A stretch of DNA of 64,000 nucleotides from positions 727,538 through 791,537 of the forward strand of contig NZ_JAEHFJ010000001.1 in assembly GCF_016406085.1 (NCBI RefSeq). The letters are read 5' to 3'. The stretch's first letter is position 1, and each line of letters opens with the position of its first letter. This DNA comes from Aureibaculum flavum (GTDB taxonomy: Bacteria; Bacteroidota; Bacteroidia; Flavobacteriales; Flavobacteriaceae). A model generated the notes under the pieces. That model saw nothing but the letters and a program-made list of their open reading frames with translations, searched no databases and was not told the DNA's origin. Made by a program: the position numbers and the translations under genes. Of this stretch, positions 45,762 to 56,480 are shown one piece after another.

Positions 45762-45875
45762 ATACCCCCTATTTTTTAGACATCAAACTATCTAAATTTT
45801 GTGTTTTTAAAATTATACCCCCTTTATTTTTATGAATAATAATTGAAATTAACACTTCAATAAAGAATACCCCCT
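45762..45875 (+). promoter_or_regulatory. Three ATACCCCCT operator-like boxes
   Basis: ATACCCCCT occurs at 45762-45770, 45815-45823 and 45867-45875, each followed by a T-rich tract (TATTTTTT, TTATTTTT, TTTTTTAT). Spacings are 53 and 52 bp, five helical turns, so all boxes face the same side. The last box ends about 21 bp before the -7 box, the place for an activator that touches RNA polymerase. The G/C tract is striking in such AT-rich surroundings. Confidence 0.65.
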
Positions 45876-45896
45876 TTTTTTATTCAAATTAATTTC

Positions 45897-45904
45897 TACA
45901 TTTG
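45897..45904 (+). promoter_or_regulatory. -7 box of the nitrogen operon
   Basis: TACATTTG matches TAnnTTTG and lies 46 bp before the ATG at 45950. There is no -33 TTG at the usual place; that position is occupied by the third ATACCCCCT box, as expected for an activator-dependent promoter. Confidence 0.6.
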
Positions 45905-45949
45905 ACCGCTGTAAGACAAAACATATTATTCAAATTAAAAATCAACTTT

Positions 45950-47026
45950 ATGAAATTAATTAAAAAACATGAAAGTAAATCAAAACTTAAAAATTTAAGA
46001 TTTACAAAAAGTATTTTAACATTAGCAATACTATTAAGTGGTATAAATGCAATCGCCCAAACTGAAGGGGAAGAGAAAAAAAGCAAACTTTCTATTTCTG
46101 GTACAGTAGATGCTTATTATCAATCTTATTTATCTGCTCCTGATGATTTAGACCAGTCTTTTGGGACTGCTTTTGCTGAGCAATCAGGTTTTGCTTTAGG
46201 TATGGGTAATTTAATTGTGAGTTACGAAGGTGAAAAAGTTGGTGCCGTTCTTGACCTCGTTTCAGGACCTAGAGGAGCAGGTGCAACTTTTAGCAACGAT
46301 ATTATTGACGGTATTGTTAATCAAGCATACGTTTACTGGAATGTTTCTGACAAAACTACATTAACTATGGGACGTTTTAATACGTTTTTAGGATATGAAG
46401 TTATCTCTCCTGCTGCCAACTTTAACTATAGTACTTCTTATTTATTTTCAAGTGGTCCTTTTTCTCATGTTGGTTTAAAAGCTGACTTTGCTTTAACAGA
46501 TGATTTTAGCTTAATGTTAGCTATAATGAATCCATGGGATACTAATGACGTTTCTACAACTGGTGAATATTCACTTGGAGCTCAAATAGGTTATTCTGGT
46601 CAATACTTAAACTTTTACTATGATAGTGGTAACTATGGTGGTTTAGGTTTTGAAGTTGACTATACAGGTGGATTCGATTTATCAGATAGTTTTTTCTTAG
46701 GAATTAACGCCGCATATCAAACAAGTGATGACGAAGGTTTCTACGGAGCTGCTTTATATCCACAATTAGCTACATCTGACTCTTTCAGCATTGGTTTAAG
46801 AGGTGAGTATTATGCAAATCATGCAAAAGATTTTGATGACTTACCAAGTGTATTCGCTACAACGTTAACAGCTAGCTATACAATTGAGAACTTAATTATT
46901 AAGCCTGAAATTAGATTAGATTCTTGGAGTAACGTTGATACTATTGAGCCTTATGTAAATTCTAAAGGAGAAGCGGCAAATAGCTTATCTGCATTTACGT
47001 TAGCAGCTATTTACAAGTTTGACTAA
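45950..47026 (+). CDS. Outer-membrane beta-barrel protein of the nitrogen cluster
   Basis: 358 residues from the Met at 45950; an ATG at 45902 overlaps the promoter -7 box and is rejected. Signal peptide SILTLAILLSGINAIAQ, then amphipathic strands (SISGTVDAYYQSYL, NQAYVYWNVSDKTTLTMGRF) ending FTLAAIYKFD. The layout fits the porin-like barrel family (often annotated OmpL-like/BBP2) that precedes ammonium transporter genes in Flavobacteriia. It may bring ammonium or small N compounds through the outer membrane. Confidence 0.85.
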   Translation: MKLIKKHESKSKLKNLRFTKSILTLAILLSGINAIAQTEGEEKKSKLSISGTVDAYYQSYLSAPDDLDQSFGTAFAEQSGFALGMGNLIVSYEGEKVGAVLDLVSGPRGAGATFSNDIIDGIVNQAYVYWNVSDKTTLTMGRFNTFLGYEVISPAANFNYSTSYLFSSGPFSHVGLKADFALTDDFSLMLAIMNPWDTNDVSTTGEYSLGAQIGYSGQYLNFYYDSGNYGGLGFEVDYTGGFDLSDSFFLGINAAYQTSDDEGFYGAALYPQLATSDSFSIGLRGEYYANHAKDFDDLPSVFATTLTASYTIENLIIKPEIRLDSWSNVDTIEPYVNSKGEAANSLSAFTLAAIYKFD

Positions 47027-47107
47027 TACTTTAAAAAATTAAGCAAAGCAAGTATGGTTACTTGTTTTGCTTAATCTTTAATACTAACCCTTAAAAACCA
47101 AATAAAT

Positions 47108-48406
47108 ATGTCAATTTTAAATTTACCTCTTTTTATACAAGACACTGCGGAAGTAGTAGAAATGGCCACAAAAGATGACATGGGAATGTTATGGATGGTT
47201 ATTGCAGCAATTCTTGTATTCTTTATGCAAGCAGGTTTCTTCCTTGTTGAATCTGGAATGACAGATTCTAAAAATGCAGTAAATATTGCAATGAAAAACT
47301 TTCTAGATATCGCAGTTGGCTCATTGGCCTTTTGGTTTATCGGATATTCTCTAATGTACGGTTCAGATGTTTCTGGTGGGGGTTACTTCCATTGGGGAGG
47401 CTTCACTTTTTCTCAAGGTGCTGCTGATTTATTCTTTCAAACTGTTTTTGCTGCCACAGCAGCAACTATAGTATCTGGAGCAATTGCTGGTCGAACAAAA
47501 TACACAACATACGCTATATTTAGTATTGTCTTAACTGCTTTTATCTATCCAATCGCAGGGGGTTGGGAATGGAATGGTGGTTGGTTAAACACGGCTTCAT
47601 TTATGCCCGCTGAATTTATTGATTTTGCAGGTTCTTCAATTGTTCACTCTGTTGGTGGATGGGCAGCATTAGTTGCAGCTTGGATGGTAGGTCCAAGAAT
47701 TGGTAAATACATTAATGGCAAACCTGTTGAGTTACCTGGACATAATCAAATGTATGCTACTTTAGGTGTTTTTATCCTTTGGTTAGGATGGTTCGGATTT
47801 AACGGTGGTTCTCAATTAGCTTGGGGCGGAGCTGATGCAGTTGCTGCTTCTCAAGTAATTCTTGTAACCAACCTTGCAGCATCTGCAGGAGCTATTGGAG
47901 CATTATTATTAACTTGGATTAAAGACGGGAAACCAAATTTAAGCATGACCTTAAATGGTGCACTCGCTGGTCTTGTAAGTATTACTGCCGGATGTGGAAA
48001 CATGGGAGAAGGCGGTGCTGTTCTTGCGGGTCTAATTGGTGGTATACTTGTAGTATATTCAATTGGATTCATTGAAAAAACATTAAAAATTGATGATGCC
48101 GTTGGTGCTATCTCTGTTCACGGAATTTGTGGAGCTTGGGGAACACTAGTAATAGGATTATGGGGTATAGATGGTGACGCCGGTATCGGATTATTTAATG
48201 GCGGTGGAGCTGCTCAACTTGGAGCTCAAGCTATTGGTGTATTGGCATATGCATTCTGGGCAGTTGTATTATCTTTTGTTTTCTTAATCATAATGAAGAA
48301 AACTGTTGGTTTACGAGTTACGGAAGAAGAAGAAATCACTGGTCTTGATCTTACAGAACACGGTTCAATTGCTTACGCTGGTAAGAGACAAAGAGAAATT
48401 GAATAA
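47108..48406 (+). CDS. amt: Ammonium transporter 1
   Basis: 432 residues, eleven membrane helices. Contains the twin pore His in SSIVHSVGGWAAL and AISVHGICGAWGTL, the Phe-gate regions TVFAATAATIVSGAIAG and WFGFNGGS, and a C-terminal tail TVGLRVTEEEEITGLDLTEH typical for contact with PII proteins. The N-terminus is a longer periplasmic stretch before helix 1 (FIQDTAEVVEMATKDDM). Second gene of the operon, ahead of glnK. Confidence 0.96.
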   Translation: MSILNLPLFIQDTAEVVEMATKDDMGMLWMVIAAILVFFMQAGFFLVESGMTDSKNAVNIAMKNFLDIAVGSLAFWFIGYSLMYGSDVSGGGYFHWGGFTFSQGAADLFFQTVFAATAATIVSGAIAGRTKYTTYAIFSIVLTAFIYPIAGGWEWNGGWLNTASFMPAEFIDFAGSSIVHSVGGWAALVAAWMVGPRIGKYINGKPVELPGHNQMYATLGVFILWLGWFGFNGGSQLAWGGADAVAASQVILVTNLAASAGAIGALLLTWIKDGKPNLSMTLNGALAGLVSITAGCGNMGEGGAVLAGLIGGILVVYSIGFIEKTLKIDDAVGAISVHGICGAWGTLVIGLWGIDGDAGIGLFNGGGAAQLGAQAIGVLAYAFWAVVLSFVFLIIMKKTVGLRVTEEEEITGLDLTEHGSIAYAGKRQREIE

Positions 48407-48447
48407 GAAAAATTTATATTAAAACTCAAGCAAGGGAGACCTATATC

Positions 48448-48497
48448 AATAATAAGAAAATATTTAGATTGAAAAATCTAAATATTTTCTTATTATT
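48448..48497 (+). terminator. Large hairpin between amt and glnK
   Basis: Perfect 23-bp inverted repeat (48448-48470 and 48475-48497) with a 4-nt GAAA loop. No clear T-run follows, so it may be a processing or stability element that lowers glnK-amt2 expression relative to amt1 and not a full terminator. Confidence 0.55.
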
Positions 48498-48529
48498 GAA
48501 ACTAACTAAACAATATAAGATTTGATATT

Positions 48530-48880
48530 ATGAAAAAAATAGAAGCTATTATCCGAAAATCTAAATTTATTCAAGTAAAAGAAGCATTACACAACGTTGA
48601 TGTTAACTTTTTTTCCTACTGGGATGTAACAGGATTGGGTAATGAAAAAGAAGCTCATGTTTACAGAGGTGTTAGCTATAGCACTCAAGACATACAACGT
48701 AGATACCTATCAATAGTAGTTAATGATGATTTTGAAGAAATTACCATTAAAGCTTTACTAGAAGCTGCTTCAACCGGAGATGTTGGCGATGGTAAAATTT
48801 TTGTTTCTGACATATCAGAAACATATCGTATAAGAACTGGAGAAAAAGGTGGAGAAACTTTAAAGAAAAAATCAAAATAA
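48530..48880 (+). CDS. glnK: PII nitrogen regulatory protein
   Basis: 116 residues. PII fold with T-loop VYRGVSYSTQD: the Tyr at the canonical uridylylation position is present, while the rest of the loop differs from the enterobacterial form. The B-loop STGDVGDGKIFVSD and the C-loop YRIRTGEKGGE are intact, so ATP/ADP and 2-oxoglutarate binding is expected. It blocks ammonium transporters when nitrogen is plentiful. Placed between two amt genes (9 bp before amt2), which fits regulation of both. Confidence 0.95.
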   Translation: MKKIEAIIRKSKFIQVKEALHNVDVNFFSYWDVTGLGNEKEAHVYRGVSYSTQDIQRRYLSIVVNDDFEEITIKALLEAASTGDVGDGKIFVSDISETYRIRTGEKGGETLKKKSK

Positions 48881-48889
48881 TAACTAACT

Positions 48890-50122
48890 ATGGAATTACT
48901 TACAATTAACAATGTATGGATGATGATCTGTACGGCATTAGTATTTTTTATGCATTTAGGATTTTCACTATTGGAAATCGGATTAACAAGACAAAAAAAC
49001 ACACTCAACATATTATTTAAAAATATATTCATTATCACTGTTGGCCTACTACTTTATTGCTTAGTAGGGTTTAACCTAATGTATCCAGGTGAATTTAACG
49101 GATTTATTGGTTTTGCAGGATTTGGTTTAGAAGCACCATTAAATGCAGAAGGCACTTTAGACCTAGCGTATAACGCAGGTTATACATATTGGACAGATTT
49201 CCTTTTTCAAGGAATGTTTGCTGCTACTGCTGCTACTATAGTTTCTGGTGCAGTTGCTGAAAGAATTAAATTAGGACCATTTATGATTTTTGTAATCATT
49301 TATGTAGGCCTTGTTTACCCAATTGCAGGTTCTTGGTTTTGGGGTGGTGGATTTCTAAAAACATTAGAAACTCCCTTTTATGATTTTGCCGGTTCAACAC
49401 TGGTACATTCTGTAGGAGGATGGGCTGCATTAGTCGCTGTTTGGTTATTAGGCTCTAGAATTGGTAAATTTAAAAATGGTAAAGCACAAGCTATTCCAGG
49501 TCACAACATACCATTAGCAACGGCTGGTGTTTTAATTCTATGGTTGGGATGGTTCGGTTTTAACGGAGGATCTGTTTTATCTGCCGATCCTGCATTAACC
49601 TCTTTAACATTAGTAAATACTAGTTTAGCTGCTGCCGCAGGTGGTGTAATTGCGTTCTTAGTTTCTACATTAAAATATAAAAACTACGATTTAACCATGT
49701 TTTTAAATGGTATTCTTGGTGGTTTAGTTGGTATAACCGCAGGTGCAGATCAAATGAGCCCTATGGATGCTATCTTAATTGGAGGTATTGCCGGAGCCAT
49801 TATTGTTTTTGGTGTTGCTTTAGTAGATAAGTTGAAATTGGACGATCCTGTTGGAGCCATTGCTGTACATTTAATTTGTGGAATATGGGGAACTTTAGCA
49901 GTAGGTCTTTTTGGAGAATTAGCCAGTGGAGCACAATTTGTAAGCCAATTAATTGGCGTGGCGTCTTACGCAGTATTTTGTATAATAACATCATTTATAA
50001 TATTATTTACATTAAAGAAAACAGTCGGAATTCGAGTTTCCGAACGAGAAGAACTTGAAGGTTTAGACGTTCATGAACATGGTATGGATGCATATCCTGA
50101 TTTTAGAATGAACGAACATTAA
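48890..50122 (+). CDS. amt: Ammonium transporter 2
   Basis: 410 residues, eleven helices, no N-terminal extension. Twin His in STLVHSVGGWAAL and AIAVHLICGIWGTL; Phe region MFAATAATIVSGAVAE; conserved C-terminus KKTVGIRVSEREELEGLDV. Compared with transporter 1 the first helix has FMHLGFSLLEIGL where FMQAGFFLVESGM is the common type. The two copies are clearly paralogous but not a recent duplicate, and may differ in affinity or PII response. Confidence 0.95.
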   Translation: MELLTINNVWMMICTALVFFMHLGFSLLEIGLTRQKNTLNILFKNIFIITVGLLLYCLVGFNLMYPGEFNGFIGFAGFGLEAPLNAEGTLDLAYNAGYTYWTDFLFQGMFAATAATIVSGAVAERIKLGPFMIFVIIYVGLVYPIAGSWFWGGGFLKTLETPFYDFAGSTLVHSVGGWAALVAVWLLGSRIGKFKNGKAQAIPGHNIPLATAGVLILWLGWFGFNGGSVLSADPALTSLTLVNTSLAAAAGGVIAFLVSTLKYKNYDLTMFLNGILGGLVGITAGADQMSPMDAILIGGIAGAIIVFGVALVDKLKLDDPVGAIAVHLICGIWGTLAVGLFGELASGAQFVSQLIGVASYAVFCIITSFIILFTLKKTVGIRVSEREELEGLDVHEHGMDAYPDFRMNEH

Positions 50123-50153
50123 AAGTTTAAGTTAGTCATAAATTCTAAATCTT

Positions 50154-50181
50154 ACACGGTTAAACACTGGTTTAGCCGTGT
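50154..50181 (+). terminator. Terminator behind amt2
   Basis: ACACGGTTAAAC-ACTG-GTTTAGCCGTGT hairpin, one G-T wobble, followed by ATTTTCTGTT. Separates the amt operon from gltB. Confidence 0.75.
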
Positions 50182-50323
50182 ATTTTCTGTTGCCATATTG
50201 TCAATATGATAATTTAATTACTAATAAATTTAGAGTCCTTAATTTATATTGGTTAAATATTCTTATTACCACATTATTTATAACATACTATTGCATATCA
50301 TAAATTATTTCTATCAATTTGCT

Positions 50324-50331
50324 TAATTTTG
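50324..50331 (+). promoter_or_regulatory. -7 box of gltBD
   Basis: TAATTTTG fits TAnnTTTG, 18 bp before the gltB ATG. No ATACCCCCT box occurs in the 230 bp upstream, so gltBD is not controlled by the same element as the amt operon. Confidence 0.4.
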
Positions 50332-50349
50332 TAGACCTAATTATAATTT

Positions 50350-53300
50350 ATGAAGCAACAAGGACTATACTTACCCGAATTTGAACATGAAAATTGCGGT
50401 GCAGGTTTTATTTGTAATCTCAAAGGAGAGAAAACAAATCAAATTATACACGACGCCTTAGAAATTCTTGTGAAATTAAAACATAGAGGAGGTGTAAGTT
50501 CTGATGGAAAAACCGGAGATGGTGCAGGTCTATTAATTGATATTCCTCATGAATATTTTCAACGTGTATGTGATTTTCCAATTCCAGAAGCCAGAGCATA
50601 TGCTGTAGGTATGGTGTTTCTACCTAAAGTACAAAACCAATACCAGTTTTGTAAAGATACTTTTGAAAAAGAGGTAAAAGCACAAGGGCTTTCTTTATTA
50701 GGATGGAGAGTAGTACCTGTAGATTCTTCTCACTTAGGAGAAATTGCGTTAGCATCAGAACCTAATATTGAACAAATTTTTATTGGTAAAGATGAAAACA
50801 TTGACGAGGCTACTTTTAAAGCGAAGTTATATGCTGCTCGTAAAATTACGGAACATAGCATAAGAAAATCAAAAATATCTGAAGGTGGGTATTTTTACCT
50901 ACCTAGTTTATCCAATACAACATTAATATACAAAGGTATTATTATGCCGGAAGATATTGGACCATATTATACTGATTTACAAGAAATAGATTTAGTGACA
51001 CGTTTGGCATTAGTGCATCAGCGTTTCTCTACAAACACAATGCCTACTTGGGAGTTAGCTCAACCATTCCGTTTTATGTGTCAAAATGGTGAAATTAACA
51101 CCTTACGTGGTAATGTAAGTAGAATGCGTGTACGTGAAGAAATCATGAAAAGTGATGTTTTTGGCCCACAAATAGAAAAATTATTCCCAATTATCCTTCC
51201 AGGAAAATCCGATTCTGCTTCTATGGACATGGTAGTCGAACTGTTAACTCATACAGGACGCTCTTTACCAGAAATTATGATGATGATGATTCCTGAAGCC
51301 TGGGAAAAACACCAAACAATGTCTGATGAACGTAAAGCTTTTTACGAATACAACGGATGTATAATGGAACCATGGGATGGTCCTGCATCAGTACCTTTTA
51401 CTGATGGCGATTATATTGGTGCCTTATTAGATAGAAATGGATTAAGACCATCGAGATATACAGTTACCAAAAGTGGAAAACTAATCATGTCTTCTGAGAT
51501 TGGAGTTGTAGATATTGATCCTTCTGATGTTGAAAGTCATGGTCGTTTAGAACCGGGTAAAATGTTTTTAGTAGACATGAATAACGGTCGAATTATTAAT
51601 GATAAAGAAATAAAAAGTAAAATTGTTTCAGAAAGGCCCTATAGAGAATGGTTAGATAAAAAAAGACTTCATTTAAAAGATGTTCCGTATACAAACGAAA
51701 CGTGCCCAATTGAAACTTTAGATATTAAAACAAGGCAACGCTTATTTAACTATACGTTTGAAGATATTCAAGAAGTAATTACGCCGATGGCCATTGTGGG
51801 TAAAGAAGCGTTAGGTTCAATGGGTATTGATACTCCTTTGGCAGTTTTATCAGATAGACCTCAATTAATATCAAACTATTTTAAGCAATTATTTGCTCAG
51901 GTAACAAACCCTCCTTTAGACGGTATTCGTGAAGAAATTGTAACAGATATAAGCCTTAATTTAGGTAAGGACCGTAATATTTTTAGTATTACAGAAAGAC
52001 AATGTAGAAAATTAAGAATTCAAAATCCAGTAATTTCAAATGCTGATTTAGAAAAAATAAGATCAATTTCTATTGAGAGCTTTAAGGCGGAAACTATAGA
52101 AATTTTATATCCAAAAGCACAAGGTCTAAATGGACTTGAAGATGCTTTAGAAAATATAATCGTTCAGATTGAAAAAGCAATAGAAAGAAAAACGAATATA
52201 ATTATCTTATCGGATAGAGGTGTAAGCCAAGAGTTTGCTCCAATCCCTGCATTATTAGCTTGTTCTTATGTAAATCATCAACTGAATCGTTTGAGAAAAC
52301 GTTCTTATTTTGACATTATTATTGAATCTGCTGAACCTCGTGAGCCTCATCAATTTGCCACTTTGTTTGGTTATGGTGCTAGTGCTATAAATCCGTACAT
52401 GGTAAACGAGATTATCAGAATACAGGTGAAAGAAGGCTTTATTAAGGGCATGGATGAGCAAAAAGCAGTTGATAACTTTAATAAAGCTATTGGAAAAGGT
52501 ATTTTAAAAATCATGAACAAAATTGGTATCTCAACGTTACATTCGTATCGAGGTTCTCAAATTTTTGAAATTGTTGGTTTTAACTCACAATTTGTAGAAA
52601 AATACTTCCCATACACAACTTCAAGAATAGAAGGTATTGGTTTATACGAAATTGAAAAAGAAATAAATCAACGCTATAAAAATGCCTATCCAGATAATAA
52701 AATTAACAGAAAACTAGGCCTTAACATTGGTGGTGAGTATAGATGGAGACGTAAAGGTGAAAAGCATTTATTTAATCCAACTACCGTTGCTAAATTGCAA
52801 CAAGCCGTTAGATTAAGTGATCAAGACAGTTATGATGTCTATGCAAATGCTATTAATGAGCAATCAGAAAGCTTAATGACCATTCGTGGTTTATTTGAGT
52901 TTGATAATTTAGACCCCATTCCAATTGAAGAAGTTGAACCTTGGACAGAAATAGTAAAACGATTTAAAACCGGGGCAATGTCTTATGGGTCTATTTCAAG
53001 AGAAGCTCATGAAAATTTAGCCATTGCCATGAATCGTATTGGAGGTAAATCTAATTCTGGTGAAGGTGGTGAAGATAGAAAACGATTTCAAAAAGATAGT
53101 AATGGAGATAGCCGGAACTCGGCCATAAAACAAGTAGCATCTGGTCGATTTGGTGTTACATCTCACTACTTGACAAATGCCAAAGAAATTCAGATCAAAA
53201 TGGCTCAAGGTGCAAAACCTGGAGAAGGTGGTCAGTTACCGGGTGAAAAAGTGTATCCATGGATTGCCGCGGTACGTAATTCAACGCCCTTTGTTGGATT

Positions 53301-54861
53301 AATCTCTCCTCCACCGCATCATGATATATACTCTATTGAAGATTTAGCACAGTTAATTTTCGATTTGAAAAATGCAAACCGTGAAGCTCGAATTAATGTA
53401 AAATTAGTTTCGGAAGTGGGTGTAGGTACAATTGCTGCAGGTGTAGCAAAAGCAAAAGCTGATGTTGTTCTCATTTCTGGTTACGATGGTGGTACGGGTG
53501 CATCGCCACTTACATCTTTAAAACATGCTGGTTTACCTTGGGAACTTGGTTTGGCAGAAGCACAACAAACATTAGTATTAAATAAATTAAGAAGTAGAAT
53601 TGTTGTAGAATGTGACGGTCAATTAAAAACAGGACGTGATGTTGCTATAGCTGCTTTATTAGGTGCTGAAGAATTCGGATTTGCTACGGCTCCATTAGTT
53701 GCATCAGGATGTATTATGATGAGAAAATGTCATTTGAATACGTGTCCTGTTGGCATCGCCACACAAGATAAAGAATTACGTAAAAACTTCAAAGGAACTC
53801 CAGAACATGTCATAAATTTCTTCTTTTATATCGCAGAAGAACTTAGAGGAATTATGGCTCAATTAGGATTTAGAACATTGGAAGAAATGGTAGGCCAAAC
53901 GCATAAAATAAATGCAAATAAGGCCATACATCATTATAAAGCAAAAGGATTAGATTTATCTAGTATCTTACATAGACCATCATCTTATCGTAAATTAATT
54001 GTAAAAAACACAGAACAACAAGATCATAATCTGGATAATGTTTTAGATTTTACAATTTTAAAAGATTCACATAGGGCATTGTACAGAAAAGTCAAAATGA
54101 CGCTAGAATATCCTATTAAAAATGTAAACCGTACTGTAGGTGCAATTGTTAGTAACGAAATTTCAAAAATTTATGGTCATTTAGGTTTACCTGAAGATAC
54201 CTTGAATATTAATTTCACAGGATCTGCAGGACAGAGTTTTGGAGCATTTGGAGCACACGGACTAACATTTACCTTAGAAGGAAATACAAACGATTATCTT
54301 GGTAAAGGCCTTTCAGGTGCTAAACTAATTATAAAGAAACCAGCAACAGCTGACTTTTTAGCCGAAGAAAACATCATTGTAGGTAATGTTTGTTTGTTTG
54401 GAGCCGTACAAGGTGAAGCCTATATAAATGGTATTGCAGGTGAGCGTTTTGCCGTTCGTAACTCAGGAGCAACTGCCGTTGTTGAAGGTGTTGGAGATCA
54501 TTGTTGTGAATATATGACAGGTGGTAAAGTTATTGTTTTAGGTAAAACAGGTAGAAATTTTGCCGCAGGTATGAGTGGCGGTGTCGCTTATGTTTATGAT
54601 CCTGGCAATAAATTTGTAAATGGATTATGCAATCAAGAAACAATTGAATTTGAAGAAATTTCAGCAGAAGATGCTTTAGATTTACAAGATTTAATTAAAA
54701 AACATGTACTCTATACCGATAGTAAAAAAGGTCAGAGATTACTTTCAGATTGGGCAACCAGCTTAAGTAATTTTGTGCGTGTGATGCCAACAGAATACAA
54801 ACGAGCATTAATACGTTTAGAGACAGAAGAACAATTAGTAGAAGAATTAACAATAGCATAG
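50350..54861 (+). CDS. gltB: Glutamate synthase, large subunit
   Basis: 1503 residues, usual length. A short propeptide precedes the amidotransferase nucleophile Cys16 in [10 protein letters not shown]. Then the glutaminase domain (to ~430), central domain, FMN-binding synthase domain ([20 protein letters not shown]), iron-sulfur cluster ligands in [15 protein letters not shown], and a C-terminal beta-helix ([20 protein letters not shown]). It transfers the amide of glutamine to 2-oxoglutarate, giving glutamate. Four bp before gltD. Confidence 0.97.
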   Translation: MKQQGLYLPEFEHENCGAGFICNLKGEKTNQIIHDALEILVKLKHRGGVSSDGKTGDGAGLLIDIPHEYFQRVCDFPIPEARAYAVGMVFLPKVQNQYQFCKDTFEKEVKAQGLSLLGWRVVPVDSSHLGEIALASEPNIEQIFIGKDENIDEATFKAKLYAARKITEHSIRKSKISEGGYFYLPSLSNTTLIYKGIIMPEDIGPYYTDLQEIDLVTRLALVHQRFSTNTMPTWELAQPFRFMCQNGEINTLRGNVSRMRVREEIMKSDVFGPQIEKLFPIILPGKSDSASMDMVVELLTHTGRSLPEIMMMMIPEAWEKHQTMSDERKAFYEYNGCIMEPWDGPASVPFTDGDYIGALLDRNGLRPSRYTVTKSGKLIMSSEIGVVDIDPSDVESHGRLEPGKMFLVDMNNGRIINDKEIKSKIVSERPYREWLDKKRLHLKDVPYTNETCPIETLDIKTRQRLFNYTFEDIQEVITPMAIVGKEALGSMGIDTPLAVLSDRPQLISNYFKQLFAQVTNPPLDGIREEIVTDISLNLGKDRNIFSITERQCRKLRIQNPVISNADLEKIRSISIESFKAETIEILYPKAQGLNGLEDALENIIVQIEKAIERKTNIIILSDRGVSQEFAPIPALLACSYVNHQLNRLRKRSYFDIIIESAEPREPHQFATLFGYGASAINPYMVNEIIRIQVKEGFIKGMDEQKAVDNFNKAIGKGILKIMNKIGISTLHSYRGSQIFEIVGFNSQFVEKYFPYTTSRIEGIGLYEIEKEINQRYKNAYPDNKINRKLGLNIGGEYRWRRKGEKHLFNPTTVAKLQQAVRLSDQDSYDVYANAINEQSESLMTIRGLFEFDNLDPIPIEEVEPWTEIVKRFKTGAMSYGSISREAHENLAIAMNRIGGKSNSGEGGEDRKRFQKDSNGDSRNSAIKQVASGRFGVTSHYLTNAKEIQIKMAQGAKPGEGGQLPGEKVYPWIAAVRNSTPFVGLISPPPHHDIYSIEDLAQLIFDLKNANREARINVKLVSEVGVGTIAAGVAKAKADVVLISGYDGGTGASPLTSLKHAGLPWELGLAEAQQTLVLNKLRSRIVVECDGQLKTGRDVAIAALLGAEEFGFATAPLVASGCIMMRKCHLNTCPVGIATQDKELRKNFKGTPEHVINFFFYIAEELRGIMAQLGFRTLEEMVGQTHKINANKAIHHYKAKGLDLSSILHRPSSYRKLIVKNTEQQDHNLDNVLDFTILKDSHRALYRKVKMTLEYPIKNVNRTVGAIVSNEISKIYGHLGLPEDTLNINFTGSAGQSFGAFGAHGLTFTLEGNTNDYLGKGLSGAKLIIKKPATADFLAEENIIVGNVCLFGAVQGEAYINGIAGERFAVRNSGATAVVEGVGDHCCEYMTGGKVIVLGKTGRNFAAGMSGGVAYVYDPGNKFVNGLCNQETIEFEEISAEDALDLQDLIKKHVLYTDSKKGQRLLSDWATSLSNFVRVMPTEYKRALIRLETEEQLVEELTIA

Positions 54862-54865
54862 TGTC

Positions 54866-56323
54866 ATGGGAAAAATTACAGGATTTAAAGAGTTTGAAAG
54901 ACAAGATGAAAAGTACACGGAAGTAAAAGATCGTGTAAAAGATTATAACGAATTTACAGTACCTTTAAATGAGTCTGAAATCACAGAACAAGGCTCGCGT
55001 TGCATGGATTGTGGTATTCCATTTTGTCATAGTGGCTGTCCACTCGGAAATTTAATTCCCGATTTTAACCATATGGTTTATCAAGGTGAATGGCAAAAAG
55101 CATCATGGTTATTACATTCAACGAATAACTTTCCAGAGTTTACAGGCCGTTTATGTCCAGCACCTTGCGAAAAATCATGCGTGTTAGGAATTATTGAGGA
55201 TCCTGTTTCAATAGAAAACATCGAAAAAAGTATAGTAGAACGTGCTTTTAAAGAAGGATGGATTAAACCACACCCTCCAAAAGTACGAACAGGTAAAACC
55301 ATTGCCGTTGTTGGTTCTGGTCCTGCTGGTTTAGCAGCAGCTCAACAATTAAATAGGGCTGGACATTTAGTTACAGTTTTTGAAAGAGATGATGCTATTG
55401 GCGGTTTATTACGATATGGAATTCCTAATTTTAAAATGGAAAAAGGAATTATAGATCGTCGCTTGGCAATTCTAATTGCAGAAGGAATTATATTTAAAAC
55501 TAATGTAAATGTTGGTGTAAATTATAAAGTTGAGGATTTAAAAGCTTTTGACGCTGTAGTTTTATGTGGTGGTGCAACAGTTAGACGTAGTTTACCAACT
55601 CCAGGTATTGATGCGAATGGCGTGGTGCAAGCAATGGATTTCTTAACACAGCAAACTAAAGTATTATTTGGTAAAGAAGTAAAGGACCAAGTAATGGCTA
55701 CAGACAAAAATGTTATAGTAATTGGTGGTGGAGATACAGGTTCTGATTGTGTAGGTACTTCTAATCGTCATGGAGCAAAATCTGTGGTGAATTTTGAAAT
55801 TATGCCTAAACCTCCGGGACATCGTTCTCCAACTACACCTTGGCCTTACTGGCCATTACAGCTAAAAACTACTTCTTCCCATAAAGAAGGTGTAGTAAGA
55901 AACTGGCTTATCAACACTAAAGAATTCATTAAAGATAAAGACGGAAAATTAACTGCTTTAAAAACAATAAATGTTGAATGGAAAATGGTTCCAGGTCAAC
56001 GTCCACAGTTAATTGAAATAGAAGGTACTGAAAAAACGTGGCCTTGTGACTTGGCTTTACTAGCCCTTGGGTTTACAGGCCCAGAAGCTACTTTAAGTGA
56101 ACAACTAGGTTTAGAAACAGATACTAGAAGTAATTATAAAGCTACAAAATACCAAACCAATGTACCAAATGTTTTTGCTGCAGGAGATATGCGTAGAGGG
56201 CAATCATTAATTGTTTGGGCTATTTCAGAAGGTAGAGAAGCGGCTAGAGAAGTCGATAAATTTTTAATGGGTCGTACAAATTTAGCCACAAAAGGTAGTG
56301 GAGATTTATTGTCTGTACATTAG
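54866..56323 (+). CDS. gltD: Glutamate synthase, small subunit
   Basis: 485 residues. N-terminal cysteine region for 4Fe-4S clusters ([20 protein letters not shown] and [12 protein letters not shown]), FAD-binding [25 protein letters not shown]-binding [20 protein letters not shown] and C-terminal [20 protein letters not shown]. It passes electrons from NADPH to the large subunit. Last gene of the nitrogen cluster; a palindromic terminator follows at 56372. Confidence 0.97.
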   Translation: MGKITGFKEFERQDEKYTEVKDRVKDYNEFTVPLNESEITEQGSRCMDCGIPFCHSGCPLGNLIPDFNHMVYQGEWQKASWLLHSTNNFPEFTGRLCPAPCEKSCVLGIIEDPVSIENIEKSIVERAFKEGWIKPHPPKVRTGKTIAVVGSGPAGLAAAQQLNRAGHLVTVFERDDAIGGLLRYGIPNFKMEKGIIDRRLAILIAEGIIFKTNVNVGVNYKVEDLKAFDAVVLCGGATVRRSLPTPGIDANGVVQAMDFLTQQTKVLFGKEVKDQVMATDKNVIVIGGGDTGSDCVGTSNRHGAKSVVNFEIMPKPPGHRSPTTPWPYWPLQLKTTSSHKEGVVRNWLINTKEFIKDKDGKLTALKTINVEWKMVPGQRPQLIEIEGTEKTWPCDLALLALGFTGPEATLSEQLGLETDTRSNYKATKYQTNVPNVFAAGDMRRGQSLIVWAISEGREAAREVDKFLMGRTNLATKGSGDLLSVH

Positions 56324-56371
56324 AAATTTCTGTTCTTACATAGATAATAATCAAATTTCATATCAACAGTT

Positions 56372-56419
56372 ATAAATAAAAATTCCTACTTTCAATTGAA
56401 AGTAGGAATTTTTATTTAT
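56372..56419. terminator. Bidirectional palindromic terminator
   Basis: 48-bp perfect palindrome with A/T tails on both sides, between convergent gltD and the serine hydrolase gene. Core AATTCCTACTTTCAA / TTGAAAGTAGGAATT. Confidence 0.88.
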
Positions 56420-56480
56420 GATAATCTATTTCCGATAAACTATGTATACAATGCCTTTTTTATGGTCATCAAAATAACAT

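Noticed and set aside
50324..50349. ATACCCCCT control of gltBD
   Set aside because: No copy of the box occurs between the amt2 stop and the gltB start.
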